Source: Amycolatopsis regifaucium
Lineage (GTDB): Bacteria > Actinomycetota > Actinomycetes > Mycobacteriales > Pseudonocardiaceae
Reading direction: 5' to 3'
Length of the DNA: 64,000 nt
NCBI RefSeq assembly: GCF_001613935.1
Contig: NZ_LQCI01000008.1
Coordinates: 63,100 to 127,099, forward strand
The position numbers and the translations under genes were made by a program. The notes below the pieces were generated by a model that saw only the letters and a list, made by a program, of their open reading frames with translations, was not told the DNA's origin and did not search any database. Of the stretch, positions 48,984 through 59,700 are shown in pieces (positions within the stretch are counted from its first letter, which is position 1; every line of letters starts with the position of its first letter).

Positions 48984-49385
48984 GTGTTCGAATATCACGG
49001 GTGGGTGACCATCCAAGCGAGCCCTTCCGGCGACGATGACGCGGCGCTGCTCGAACGGATCGTCGAGCGGGTGCGCCGCGCCGTCCGCGACTTCGACGAC
49101 GGCGACCTGGTGGACCTCCGCTGGTCCGCCGGGGTGCCGGTGCTGCACCTGGGTGGCATGGACAAGCACGGCACGACGATCGGACCCGAGCTGGTGGACC
49201 TGTTCACCCGCGTCGGCGACCTCGCGCCCGGCTCGTACGGTCTCCTGCACGTCTGGGACGACCAGGACCCCGAGCACGACAACGAATTCAAGGTCTACCG
49301 GATGGCACGCGGCCTGGTCACCGAACGCGGCGACGACCACCTGTCCCCGGTCGCGCCGACGGTGCTGGACGGCTACGAGCTCTGA
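48984..49385 (+). CDS. Immunity protein, Imm7-like (orphan)
   Basis: 133 aa from GTG 48984. The opening FEYHGWVTIQASPSGDDDAA, the central VLHLGGMDKHGTTIGPELVD and the end GSYGLLHVWDDQDPEHDNEF plus YRMARGLVTERGDDHLSPV fit the Imm7 family of cytoplasmic immunity proteins, which neutralise cognate polymorphic toxins. It lies upstream of the LamG/Rhs pair rather than downstream of a toxin. The Rhs gene has its own immunity gene at its 3' end, so this one probably protects against toxins of other strains. No ribosome site stronger than AACTCAGG is visible. Confidence 0.8.
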   Translation: MFEYHGWVTIQASPSGDDDAALLERIVERVRRAVRDFDDGDLVDLRWSAGVPVLHLGGMDKHGTTIGPELVDLFTRVGDLAPGSYGLLHVWDDQDPEHDNEFKVYRMARGLVTERGDDHLSPVAPTVLDGYEL

Positions 49386-49511
49386 GCCGTCTGCCTGCGG
49401 TTTCGTCGATGATCGAATTAGGCTGTTCGGCTGCTTTCCCCGCCCGTCCGAATAGGACAGAGTTCAGTTGGGCGCGGGCGGCACTTCCCCGCGGAACGAG
49501 GGGGAATCGCC

Positions 49512-52500
49512 GTGAGATCGTCGTGCCTGAGACCGCGTCTCGGTGTCGTCGTGGTGGTGTTGGCCGTGGCTTTCGGGGTATTCCCGGCCACGGCTTTCGC
49601 ATCTTCGGGGGACACCGCGACACCGGCCGTTTCGATGGTGCCGGACTCCGCTCCCGACAGCGCGGCCGCGGCGCGGTTCGCCAAGCAGGGCCGGAAGAAG
49701 GTCCGGGTCGACGACCTGACCTCCGAGCGTGCGGAAACCGTCGCGAACCCGGACGGCTCCATGACGCTGACGCAGAGCACCCGGCCGGTTCGGGTTGCCC
49801 GTGACGGTGGTTGGGTTCCCGCGGACTCGACGCTGAGTCCTGGACCGAACGGCGCGCTGTCGCCGAAGGCCGCGATGGCCGACATCTCGCTTTCCGCAGG
49901 TCGCCGCGGTGATGTCCAGACCGCAGGGGCCGCACCTCTGCTGCACTTGAGCGCCAAGGGCACCTCGGTGGGCCTGGATTGGCCCGGTGTCCTTCCCCGG
50001 CCGGTGGTGTCGGGCGCCACCGCGACCTATCCCGACGTGCTTCCCGGCGTCGACCTCAAGGTCGAGGTGGACGTGGACAAGGTCCACGAGGTCGTCGTGG
50101 TCAAGACGCCGGAGGCGGCGAAGAACCCGGCCATCGCGAAGATCAAGCTGGGTCTGCCGGTGAAGAACGGCAAACTCACCAAGGACGCGGACGGTGCTCT
50201 GCGGGTCAAGGACCCCAAGGGAGCCGATGTCTTCCTGGCCAAAGCGCCCTTGATGTGGGACTCGTCGGGAGCGGAGCCGGGCGCGACGGATTTCGTCCGG
50301 GGTCCGGCGGCCGGTGGTCGTCAGGCCAAGGTGTCGACCGAGATCTCGGGCAAGTCGCTGGTCCTCACACCGGACACGGACCTGATGGCGAACGCCGTGT
50401 ACCCGGTCTACGTCGACCCGACATGGCAGACGAACTACTGCTCCAACTGCGGCCGTAACCACTACCTGGTCCAGTACGCCTGCGGCGGCTCGAAGACGCC
50501 GGCAGACGCGGCCTGGGATTCGGATGACCAGCTCAGAGCCGGGTACATCTACGACTCCAGGTCGAGTTGTGCGGGGAAGCTCGTCACCGCGCGGTCGTTC
50601 GTGGAGATGAACCTCGGCGGTCTCGCCGGAAAGCTGATTTACGACGCGCAACTCAACCTCGCGGTGAACAACTCGAACTCCTGCTCCGGCTCCAACAACG
50701 TGATGCTGACGAATCCGATCGGTCCTGGGTTGAAGTTCGGGAGCGGCCCCGCCTTGTGGGCCGGCTTCGGAACCGTGAGCGGCTGCCCGACCAACGTCGG
50801 TTTCAACGTCACCACGACCATCAAGGAACTGGTGGACGCCGGAGGCCCGACCTTCACCTTCGGCATCGTCTCGCCCAACGAAAACGACCAGAACACTTGG
50901 AAGAGATACTCGACGCAGGTCGGATTCTCGGTCACCTACAACTCGGCTCCTCAATCTCCCCGCAACCTCGCCATCGTCAACGGGACGTCGACTTACCCCT
51001 GCGCCGTGGACATCCCGGGTATACCGCGAAGCCGTCCTGTCCTCGGCCGTACCAGTACCGGCTACGTGGTCAAGGCGAACGTCCATGACCCGGACGGTGG
51101 CATGCTGTACACCGGTTTCCGCGTCTACAAGGGCTGGGTGAGCAGCGGGAACTACGTGTGGGACGGGCGCGAAGCGGGCGTCGACAACGTGCTGAGCGAC
51201 TCCGATCTCGGCAACCGCAACGCTCAGGCCACGCTGTTCAAGGACTCGATGCCCGCGGACGGCCTCTATTCGTATGACGCGCATGTCACCGATGGCCGCG
51301 AAACCAGTTGGGGGCGCGCGTGCGAGGTCGAAGTGCAGTTGTCCGCTCCCGCCGCGCCGTCGGTGTCATCCCAGACGTATCCCAGCGGCACTTTCGGTGG
51401 CGGTCCGGGCAGAGCGGGCGACTTCACTTTCGCGGTGGCCAACTCGCCGACCTCGGTCGGCAGTTATGTGTGGAAGCTCGACAACACCGCACCGCCCACC
51501 TGCAACGACACTGAACCCGGGACCGTGAAGCCCGCCGCGTACAACGGGCCCGCCACCGTCGCCATCGCTCCGCAGACGAAGGGAACGCACGTCCTGAGTG
51601 TCTGGTCGTGCAACCGCGCGAAGACACCCTCGACCAGGGTCGACTACAACTTCAGCGTCCGCGACGTCATGGCGCCTCTCGCCTCATGGCAGTTCGAAGG
51701 CAACGGCGCTTCCCAGGCGACCGGCCTGCGTTACGTCGGTGAAGGCAGGGGAGCGTTCACCGACGGCAAGATCGGGGAAGGCGCGACCCTGTCGGGCCAG
51801 GCAGGCGACTACTTCGCGACGGGTGCGCGAGTGGTGGACACGACGAAGTCCTTCTCGGCTTCCTCTTGGGTGAACCCCACCGGACTGAACAGCAGGCGGG
51901 TCGTGCTGTCCCAGGACGGCAGCCAGAGCAGTGGATTCGCGTTGCAGCACCACGAATCGGGTAAATGGGCCTTCAGCCTCGCTGATTCCACGCAAGCCAA
52001 CCCGGCGCAGAGTTCCGCCTTCTCCACGTCCGCTCCGGCGGAAGGGACATGGACGCATCTGACCGGCGTGTACGACGCCGTCGCGAAAACGGCGACGCTT
52101 TACGTCAACGGGCAAGCACAGGCCACGGTCCCCGCCACCGGCTCCGGCGGCGCCGGGCCGTTGGTCGTGGGCGGTGGAAAGGCAGGCGGTGTCCGGACCG
52201 GCCTGTACTCGGGGAAACTCGACGATATCGCGCTGTTCGACCGGGCACTGACCGCGACGGAAGTCGGTTCGCTGCACGGGAACAACGGCGTTCCGACCGG
52301 TTTGTCGGCGATCCGTGAATACGCGTTCGAGAGCAACACGGTGGACGCGACCGGAAACGACGGCGCCCTCACCTTCGCTCCCGGTTCGGGGTTCGCGACC
52401 GGCTACAGCGATTCCGCCGGGCAATCCGCGACCGAGAGCAAGGTCGGACAGTCCTCCGGACAGGCTTTCGTGAGCGATGGCCCTGGATACGGGCAGACGA

Positions 52501-53714
52501 AAACACCGGTGATCGACACCGCGCAGAGCTTCACCGTTTCGGCGTGGGTGAAGCTGGCCGACACCAATGGTTATTACGCTGTGGCCGGGCAAGACGGTGT
52601 CCATTCCAGTGGCTTCCAGCTTCGCTATTCCAAGGACGCGAACCGGTGGCTTATGGGCCTTCCGTCCGCGGACATCGACGGTGACGGATATCGGTGGGCG
52701 GTTTCCACCAGCACCCCGCAGGTGGGCGTCTGGACGCATCTGACCGGCGTCTACGACGTGTCCACCGCCAAAGTGCTGCTCTATGTGAACGGCGTCCTTG
52801 AAGGGCAAACGGCGATACCGGCTGGGACCACGTGGACAGCGACAGGCGGCTTCGCCGTCGGTCAGGTGCGGTGGAACAGCCAGCCGTCGACCTTCTTCAA
52901 GGGAAGTATCGACCAGGTTCAGGTCTGGGACCGCGCTCTTCCTGCCGCGGAAACCGCTGGTCTCGCCAACACCGCCGTGCTCCGGGCGAACTACCAGCTC
53001 GACGGCAACACCGCCGACGGAGTCACCGGCGCGGCCGGCGTCGTCTCGGGCGGCGCGGCCATGGTGAGTGACAACGGCGTCAACGTCGCGAAGTTCGACA
53101 AGTCCGGAACCGGGCAGATCGCGGCACAGCGGCCGGAGAGTTTCCGTGGCGACCGCAGTTTCACCGTCGAGGCATGGGTGAGGCACCGGTGGACCGCTGA
53201 GGATGCCGCCGCGGCGAAACAGGCGAATCCCGCCAACACGACCGGTGTCGACGAGGTGGGTCGGGCCGCGGTCGGTATGAATTCCGCGCAGTTCCCGCCG
53301 TTCATGCTCGGGTATCGGGGCATCAAAGATCAGGCGGGCAACTGGCAAGGTCGTTGGAGCTGGATGATGGGTTCGTCGACCGCCACCCCGACGAACCCGT
53401 TCGCGTGGTTCGCGGTTTCCGACAGTAACGCGGCCGACGGGGTGTGGACTCATCTGACCGGTACTTATGACGCGACGACCGGTACGTCTTGCCTGTACGC
53501 ATCCACGGACGAATTCCGGTTCTCACCGGTCTGTCTGACCAACGTGGCCGGGTGGAACGGCGCCAGCCCGCTCGAAGGCCTGCTCCTCGGCCGAGGTGCG
53601 TGGAGTGGCAACAAGTCCGATTACTGGTACGGCGACGTCCGCGGCGTTCGCGTCTACACCGGTGTGCTGGACGCGCAACGGATCGCCGCGGACATGATCC
53701 TCGACCACCCCTGA
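49512..53714 (+). CDS. Secreted LamG (ConA-like) multi-domain protein of the toxin locus
   Basis: 1400 aa, GTG 49512. A signal peptide (VVVVVLAVAFGVFPATAFAS) is followed by an N-terminal region about 35-310 common in actinobacterial Rhs partners (VANPDGSMTLTQSTRPVRVA, YPDVLPGVDLKVEVDVDKVH, NAVYPVYVDPTW). A cysteine-rich part with carbohydrate-binding appearance and Fn3-like segments (500-715) come next. Three LamG/laminin-G-like domains follow, each with the motif G-x-WTHLTG-x-YD (residues about 845, 1072 and 1310) and a final DRAL/GVLD turn. It probably binds surface glycans or the Rhs shell outside the cell. It ends 52 bp before the Rhs gene and is presumably co-transcribed with it. Confidence 0.87.
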   Translation: MRSSCLRPRLGVVVVVLAVAFGVFPATAFASSGDTATPAVSMVPDSAPDSAAAARFAKQGRKKVRVDDLTSERAETVANPDGSMTLTQSTRPVRVARDGGWVPADSTLSPGPNGALSPKAAMADISLSAGRRGDVQTAGAAPLLHLSAKGTSVGLDWPGVLPRPVVSGATATYPDVLPGVDLKVEVDVDKVHEVVVVKTPEAAKNPAIAKIKLGLPVKNGKLTKDADGALRVKDPKGADVFLAKAPLMWDSSGAEPGATDFVRGPAAGGRQAKVSTEISGKSLVLTPDTDLMANAVYPVYVDPTWQTNYCSNCGRNHYLVQYACGGSKTPADAAWDSDDQLRAGYIYDSRSSCAGKLVTARSFVEMNLGGLAGKLIYDAQLNLAVNNSNSCSGSNNVMLTNPIGPGLKFGSGPALWAGFGTVSGCPTNVGFNVTTTIKELVDAGGPTFTFGIVSPNENDQNTWKRYSTQVGFSVTYNSAPQSPRNLAIVNGTSTYPCAVDIPGIPRSRPVLGRTSTGYVVKANVHDPDGGMLYTGFRVYKGWVSSGNYVWDGREAGVDNVLSDSDLGNRNAQATLFKDSMPADGLYSYDAHVTDGRETSWGRACEVEVQLSAPAAPSVSSQTYPSGTFGGGPGRAGDFTFAVANSPTSVGSYVWKLDNTAPPTCNDTEPGTVKPAAYNGPATVAIAPQTKGTHVLSVWSCNRAKTPSTRVDYNFSVRDVMAPLASWQFEGNGASQATGLRYVGEGRGAFTDGKIGEGATLSGQAGDYFATGARVVDTTKSFSASSWVNPTGLNSRRVVLSQDGSQSSGFALQHHESGKWAFSLADSTQANPAQSSAFSTSAPAEGTWTHLTGVYDAVAKTATLYVNGQAQATVPATGSGGAGPLVVGGGKAGGVRTGLYSGKLDDIALFDRALTATEVGSLHGNNGVPTGLSAIREYAFESNTVDATGNDGALTFAPGSGFATGYSDSAGQSATESKVGQSSGQAFVSDGPGYGQTKTPVIDTAQSFTVSAWVKLADTNGYYAVAGQDGVHSSGFQLRYSKDANRWLMGLPSADIDGDGYRWAVSTSTPQVGVWTHLTGVYDVSTAKVLLYVNGVLEGQTAIPAGTTWTATGGFAVGQVRWNSQPSTFFKGSIDQVQVWDRALPAAETAGLANTAVLRANYQLDGNTADGVTGAAGVVSGGAAMVSDNGVNVAKFDKSGTGQIAAQRPESFRGDRSFTVEAWVRHRWTAEDAAAAKQANPANTTGVDEVGRAAVGMNSAQFPPFMLGYRGIKDQAGNWQGRWSWMMGSSTATPTNPFAWFAVSDSNAADGVWTHLTGTYDATTGTSCLYASTDEFRFSPVCLTNVAGWNGASPLEGLLLGRGAWSGNKSDYWYGDVRGVRVYTGVLDAQRIAADMILDHP

Positions 53715-53766
53715 TTCTTTCCCGGCTCGGCAGACGCTCCATCTGAAACCTTGGGCAGGCTTCGTC

Positions 53767-56700
53767 ATGCGTAAAGACACCCGCTGGACCCACATCGGCC
53801 GGTTTTCCCGTGCCACGGCGATGATCGTGTCCGCGATCATGCTCGCGTCCGGTGGTGCGGCGATCGCGCTCGAAAGCAAGGGGAGCGCACCGGGCTGGTC
53901 GCTCGGGCCCGGCCAGAAGGACCAGAGTGTCCCCGTGACTCCGCTCGTCGCCCCGCCGTCACCGCCGCCGGCGTTGCCCGACGCGAAGGTGACTCCGCCG
54001 GTTTGGCCGGGAGCGACGGAGGCGGAGGTCGAAGTGCTCGCCGGGGCGCGTGACGGCCGTCAGCCACAGGGGCTCGGCGTCCAGAACGCCGCGAATGGCA
54101 CGCCCGTCAAGGTCGGCTGGGCGCGGGCGAAGGACGTCGCCGCCAAGAAGGCGGGACCCGCCCCGAAGGTTCGAGTCCGTGTCGCGGACCAGAAGACCAG
54201 CGACGCACTGGGACTTCGCGGCGTGGTGCTCTCCGTCGCCGACACGGGTGTGGGCGCCGAACCGGTGAATGTCGCGGTGGATTACAAGGCGTTCGGGAAT
54301 GCCTACGGCGGCGGCTGGGCCGATCGGCTCCAGCTGGTGGAACTTCCGGGCTGCGCGCTGGTGACGCCGGCGAAGGCCGAGTGCCGGACGAAGACCCCGG
54401 TTCCCGGGACGGTGAAAAACGGCAAGACGCGACAGGTCTCAGCGGATGTCGCGCTCACCGGTACCGGCACCGCCTCACGGGTTTTCGCGGTGACAGCCGC
54501 GGTGAGCGGCTCCGCCGGAAACGTTTCCGCCCAGCCGTTGTCGGCGGCGGGGTCGTGGTCGAGTGGCGGGTCGTCCGGAAGCTTCTCCTACAACTATCCC
54601 TTCGCGGTCCCGGCCGCACCGAGCGGCACGTCACCGAGCCTCGGGCTTTCGTACTCGTCCAGTGGCGTCGACGGGCTGACCTCGGCGACCAACAACCAGG
54701 CGTCCTGGGTCGGCGACGGATGGGACTTCACGCCAGGCGGCTACGTCGTCCGCAACTACCTGCCGTGCAGCGAGGACCTCGGTGGCAACAACGGACAGAC
54801 CAAGACCGGTGACCAATGCTGGGGCATCGACAACGCGACCCTGGTCCTCGGTGGCAAGTCGACGGAACTGATCAAACTCGCCGGGACGAATCAATGGCGG
54901 CCGAAGAACGACGACGGCTCCAAGATCGAACTGCTCACCGGTGCCGCCAACAACGCCCAGGACGGCCAGCACTGGAAGGTCACCACCGGCGACGGAACCC
55001 AGTACTTCTTGGGATTGAACCGCCCGCCCGGTTGGGTTGGCGGCAAAGCCGAGACCCAGTCCACGTGGACGGTCCCGGTGTTCGGCAACAACGACGGTGA
55101 AGCCTGCTACAAGCCGAACAACTTCGCCGGCTCGTCCTGCCGGCAGCCCTGGCGCTGGAACCTCGACTACGTGGTGGATCCCCACGGGAACGCCAGTACG
55201 TACTACTACCAGCCGGAGATCAACTACTACGGGCTCAACCAGAACGTCACGACCGCCGGAACCGAATACACGGCGGGTGGGTATCCCCTGCGGATCGAGT
55301 ACGGCCTGCGGTTGAAGGACGGCAGTGTCTACGGTTCCGCACCCACGAATCAGGTCGTCTTCGAAACCGCGGAGCGCTGTCTCCCGTCCGGAGCGGTCAC
55401 CTGTGACCCCGCGCAATTGACTTCGACGACGGCGTCGTCCTGGCCGGATGTCCCGTTCGAGCAGATCTGCGCCAAGGACAAGCCCTGTGACTACGGTTCA
55501 CCCGCCTTCTTCACCCGCAAGCGGCTGACCACGGTCCGGACGCAGTACAACAACGCGGGCACCCAGACCGACGTCGACGTCTGGAACCTGGCACACACCT
55601 TCCCCGGAACCGGGGACGCCTCGCCGTCCGCGCTGTGGCTCTCCTCGGTCACTCACACCGGGAAGGGCGGTGGCGGAAGCATCACGCTCCCCGCCACCAC
55701 CTTCGGCGGATTCATGTTCGCGAACCGGGTCGACACGGCCAACGATCAGTACTCCCCGATCACCCGCTACCGGATCAACGAGATCAGGACCGAAACCGGC
55801 GGGCGGATCGGTGTCGCCTACTCGGGCCCCGATTGTGTCGCGGGGACCCGCATGCCGGCGTCACCCGAGACCGACACGATGCGGTGCTACGCGTCGTTCT
55901 GGAGCCCTCCGTCGGCGAAAGACCCAGTTCTCGACTGGTTCCACAAATACGTCGTCACGGACATTTCCGAGGAAGACCTGACCGCCGGTGGAGTCGCGGT
56001 CAAGACGCACTACGACTACCTCGGTGACGCGGCCTGGCACTACGACGAGGGTCAGTTCACGCCGAAAGAGCGGAAGACCTGGAGCCAATGGCGTGGCTAC
56101 GGCGTCGTGCGGACGTCCATCGGCCACCCGTCCGCCACGCAGACGGTGACGGAATCGTTGTATCTGAGGGGGATGGACGGCGACCACCTGCCGAACGGCG
56201 GCAAACGCTCGGTCTCCGTCGAGGACTCCGAAAAGGGAACGATCGTCGATCAGGATCCTCTGCAAGGGTTCCTCCGCGAGTCGAGGACTTATCTTCCGGA
56301 TACCACGACGGTGGACAACTCGGCCATCAATGATCCTTGGGTACGTGGTCCGACGGCGACGAGTGCGGACGGCCTGCTCAAGGCACACTCGGTGGACACC
56401 GCGACCGTGCGCGGCCGCACCCTGCTCTCCGACGGCAAGACGTATCGCCGCAACCAGGTGAACAAGAAGTTCAACGACAACGGTCTCGTCATCGAGCAGG
56501 AGGACCTCGGCGATACCGGCGTCGGCACGGACGACACCTGTACCAAGACGACCTATGCCCCGAACACCGCGACCGGGATGTTCGACAAGTCGAGCGAAGT
56601 CGTGATGTTCGCCGGGCTCTGTTCCGGTACGGCGACGGCATCCACGGTCATCACCAACGTCCAGGTTTCCTACGACAAACAGGCCTTCGGTACGCCGCCG

Positions 56701-59700
56701 ACGGCAGGCGACATCACGCGCACCGACACGCTGAGCGCCTGGGACGCCACGGGCAAGAAGTTCGTGACGACGGCGACGAACGAGTACGACAGCTACGGCC
56801 GTGAGACGTTGTCGACCGACGTGTCCGGCGCCGTGACGAAGACCGCGTACACGCACAGCGCCGGAGGGCAGGTCACCGAAGTCGCCGTGACGAACCCCCT
56901 CGGCTGGGTCTCGACGACCACCAAGGAACCGGCGCGGGGAAACCCGGTGTTCTCGGTCGACGTGAACAAGGTCCGCACGGACATCACCTACGACGCGTTG
57001 GGGCGCAAGACAGCGGTCTGGAATCCAGGGCGCAGCAAGCTCGACGGTGACAAGGCGACGGCGACCTTCGAGTACACCGACGCGGCGACTTCACCGGCGG
57101 CCATCCCGACCACCGTGGCGACCAAAGCCCTGCAGGACAACGGCGCGTACACGACGTCTTACGCGATCTATGACGGTCTCGGCCGAACGAGGCAGGCACA
57201 GTCCGCGGCATCGGGTGGCGGGCGGATCATCAGCGACACCGTCTACGACTCGCGCGGGCTTCCGTTCAAGACGAACAACGGCTACTTCAACAACGCCTCC
57301 GGTCCCGTCCCGGCGCTGGTGACCGTCGCGGACAACACGGTGCTGAACCAGACCGTGACGGAGTACGACAGCCGTGCCCGGGTGACGGCGTCGATCCTGA
57401 TGTCAAAGGGCGTCAAGCAGTGGCAGACGTCGACCGTCTACGGCGGCGACCGGGTCACGACCATTCCGCCGCGGGGCGCGTCGCCGCAGACCGTGGTGAC
57501 CGACGTACACGGGCAGACCGTCCAGCGGCTGCTCTACACGAACGGTTACACACCGGGAGCGGCGAATCCGGCCGACGCGACGAACTACACCTACAACGCC
57601 GCAGGCGCGATGACGTCGATGTCCGACGCGGCCGGAAACGTCTGGTCGACCGGTTATGACCTGCGTGGCCGCAAGATCTGGCAGGCCGATCCGGACGCGG
57701 GACGGTCGACCTACACCTATGACGACAGCGGACAGCTGACCTCGTCCACCGATTCGCGCGGCAAGGCCACCTTCTACACCTACGACAAACTCGGACGTAA
57801 GACGCAGACCAATGCGGATTCGCCCACCGGCACCAAATTGGCGAGCTGGACCTACGACAGCGTTCCCAACGGCATCGGTTTGCCCGCTTCGTCGACCAGG
57901 TGGGCAGGCACGGACGCGTACGTCACTCGTGTCGCGGCGTATGACAGGTACGGCAGGCCGACCAAGAAGGCCGTCGACGTTCCGGCCGTCGAAAAGGGCT
58001 TGGCCGGGACGTATGAGTTCAGTACTACGTACACGGCTACGGGTGCCGTCGCCTCGACGGTGAGTCCGAAGGCTGGGAATCTGCCGCTGGAGCATGTTCG
58101 GCATACCTACAACGAACTCGGCCTGCCGTCGACGACGTACGCGATCGACTCTGCGGGCACGACCACGAACCTGGTCTCGAAGACGGACTACACCTCCTTC
58201 AACGAGATGTCCCGCATGCAGTTCGACGGGGAGAAGTCGACCGTGAACGTCGGCGTCACCCAGACCTATGACGAGGTCACCCGGCGCCCGCAGACGACCA
58301 CCGTCAACCGGGCGACGCAGGTCGGATCACAGCTGACCAACCGGACCTACGGTTACGACCCGGCAGGCAATGTCACGAAGATCTCGGACACCCCGTCAGG
58401 TGCGCCGGCCGACACCCAGTGCTTCGAGTACGACTACCAACGACGGTTGACCGAGGCTTGGACTCCGTCGTCGGGTGACTGCGCGACGGCCAAGTCGGCC
58501 TCCGCGCTCGGCGGTGCCGCGCCGTACTGGAAGTCGTACTCCTTCGACAAGACCGGGAACCGCACGAAGGAGGTCGACCACAAGTCGACCGGTGACGTGA
58601 CCAGCACCTCCACCTATCCGGCGGCGGGACCGAGCGCGGTCAAGCCGCACACCCTGCAGAAGGTGGACACGAGCGGTCCCAACGGAACCTCGACGAGCGG
58701 CTACACCTACGACGAAGCCGGGTCGATGCTGACGCGGAACGTCGGTGGTGACACCCAGACGTTCAGCTACGACCACGAGGGAAGAACGGCCGGCGTCGCG
58801 ACGAAGACCGGTGAAAGCAAGTACCTCTACGACGCCGACGGCAACCGGCTCGTCACCCGCGCTCCGACCGGCACCACGTTGTCGATCGGCGACCTCGAAC
58901 TGGTCGTCACCACCGGCACGACCGGTGTGTCGGCGACCCGTTTCTACCAGCACGGCGGGGTCCAGGTCGCGGTGCGAGTCGGTGGCTCCGCCCTGAAGTG
59001 GATGCTCGGTGATCTTCACGGGACCAACGGTCTGGCCATCTCCGCGGGAACGCTCACACCCACTCAGCGGTACATGGACCCCTTCGGCAATCCACGCGGT
59101 CCGGCGCCGTCCACTTGGCCGGACAAGCACGGTTTCGTCGGCGGCTACCAGGACGCGACCGGTCTGACCCACCTCGGCGCCCGCGAGTACGACCCTGCAC
59201 TAGGCCGGTTCACCAAGACCGACCCGGTACTGGATCCGGCGGTGCCGCAGCTGTGGAATCCGTACTCCTACGCGAACAACTCGCCGGTGACCATGACGGA
59301 CCCCTCCGGCATGTCGGCCTGTTTCCACATGGGTGAAGACGGCCTGTTCTGCCACGAAGGCACCGAACAAGCGGCCAAGTGCACGGGTAGTTGCACCGTG
59401 ATGGCCAGCTCTCCGTCGTCGCCGCAGGGCAAGAAGTACGCGGCCGAGCAGCGGGAGAAGGCCAAACGGGGCTACAACGAGAAGTCCTACAAAGAGGCGC
59501 AAGCCGTGGTGAAGAAGTCCAAATGGGACGTCTTCATAGACGCGGCCGGTGAGCTGATCAAGAGCCTCATCGGCTGGGACGACATCATGGGCTGCATCGA
59601 GGGGTCGGTCGGCTCCTGCATCAGCACGCTCCTCAACTTCATTCCTTGGGGCAAGATCCTGAAGGTCGGCGAAATCGTCGCGAGCTTCTGGAAGGGCGCG

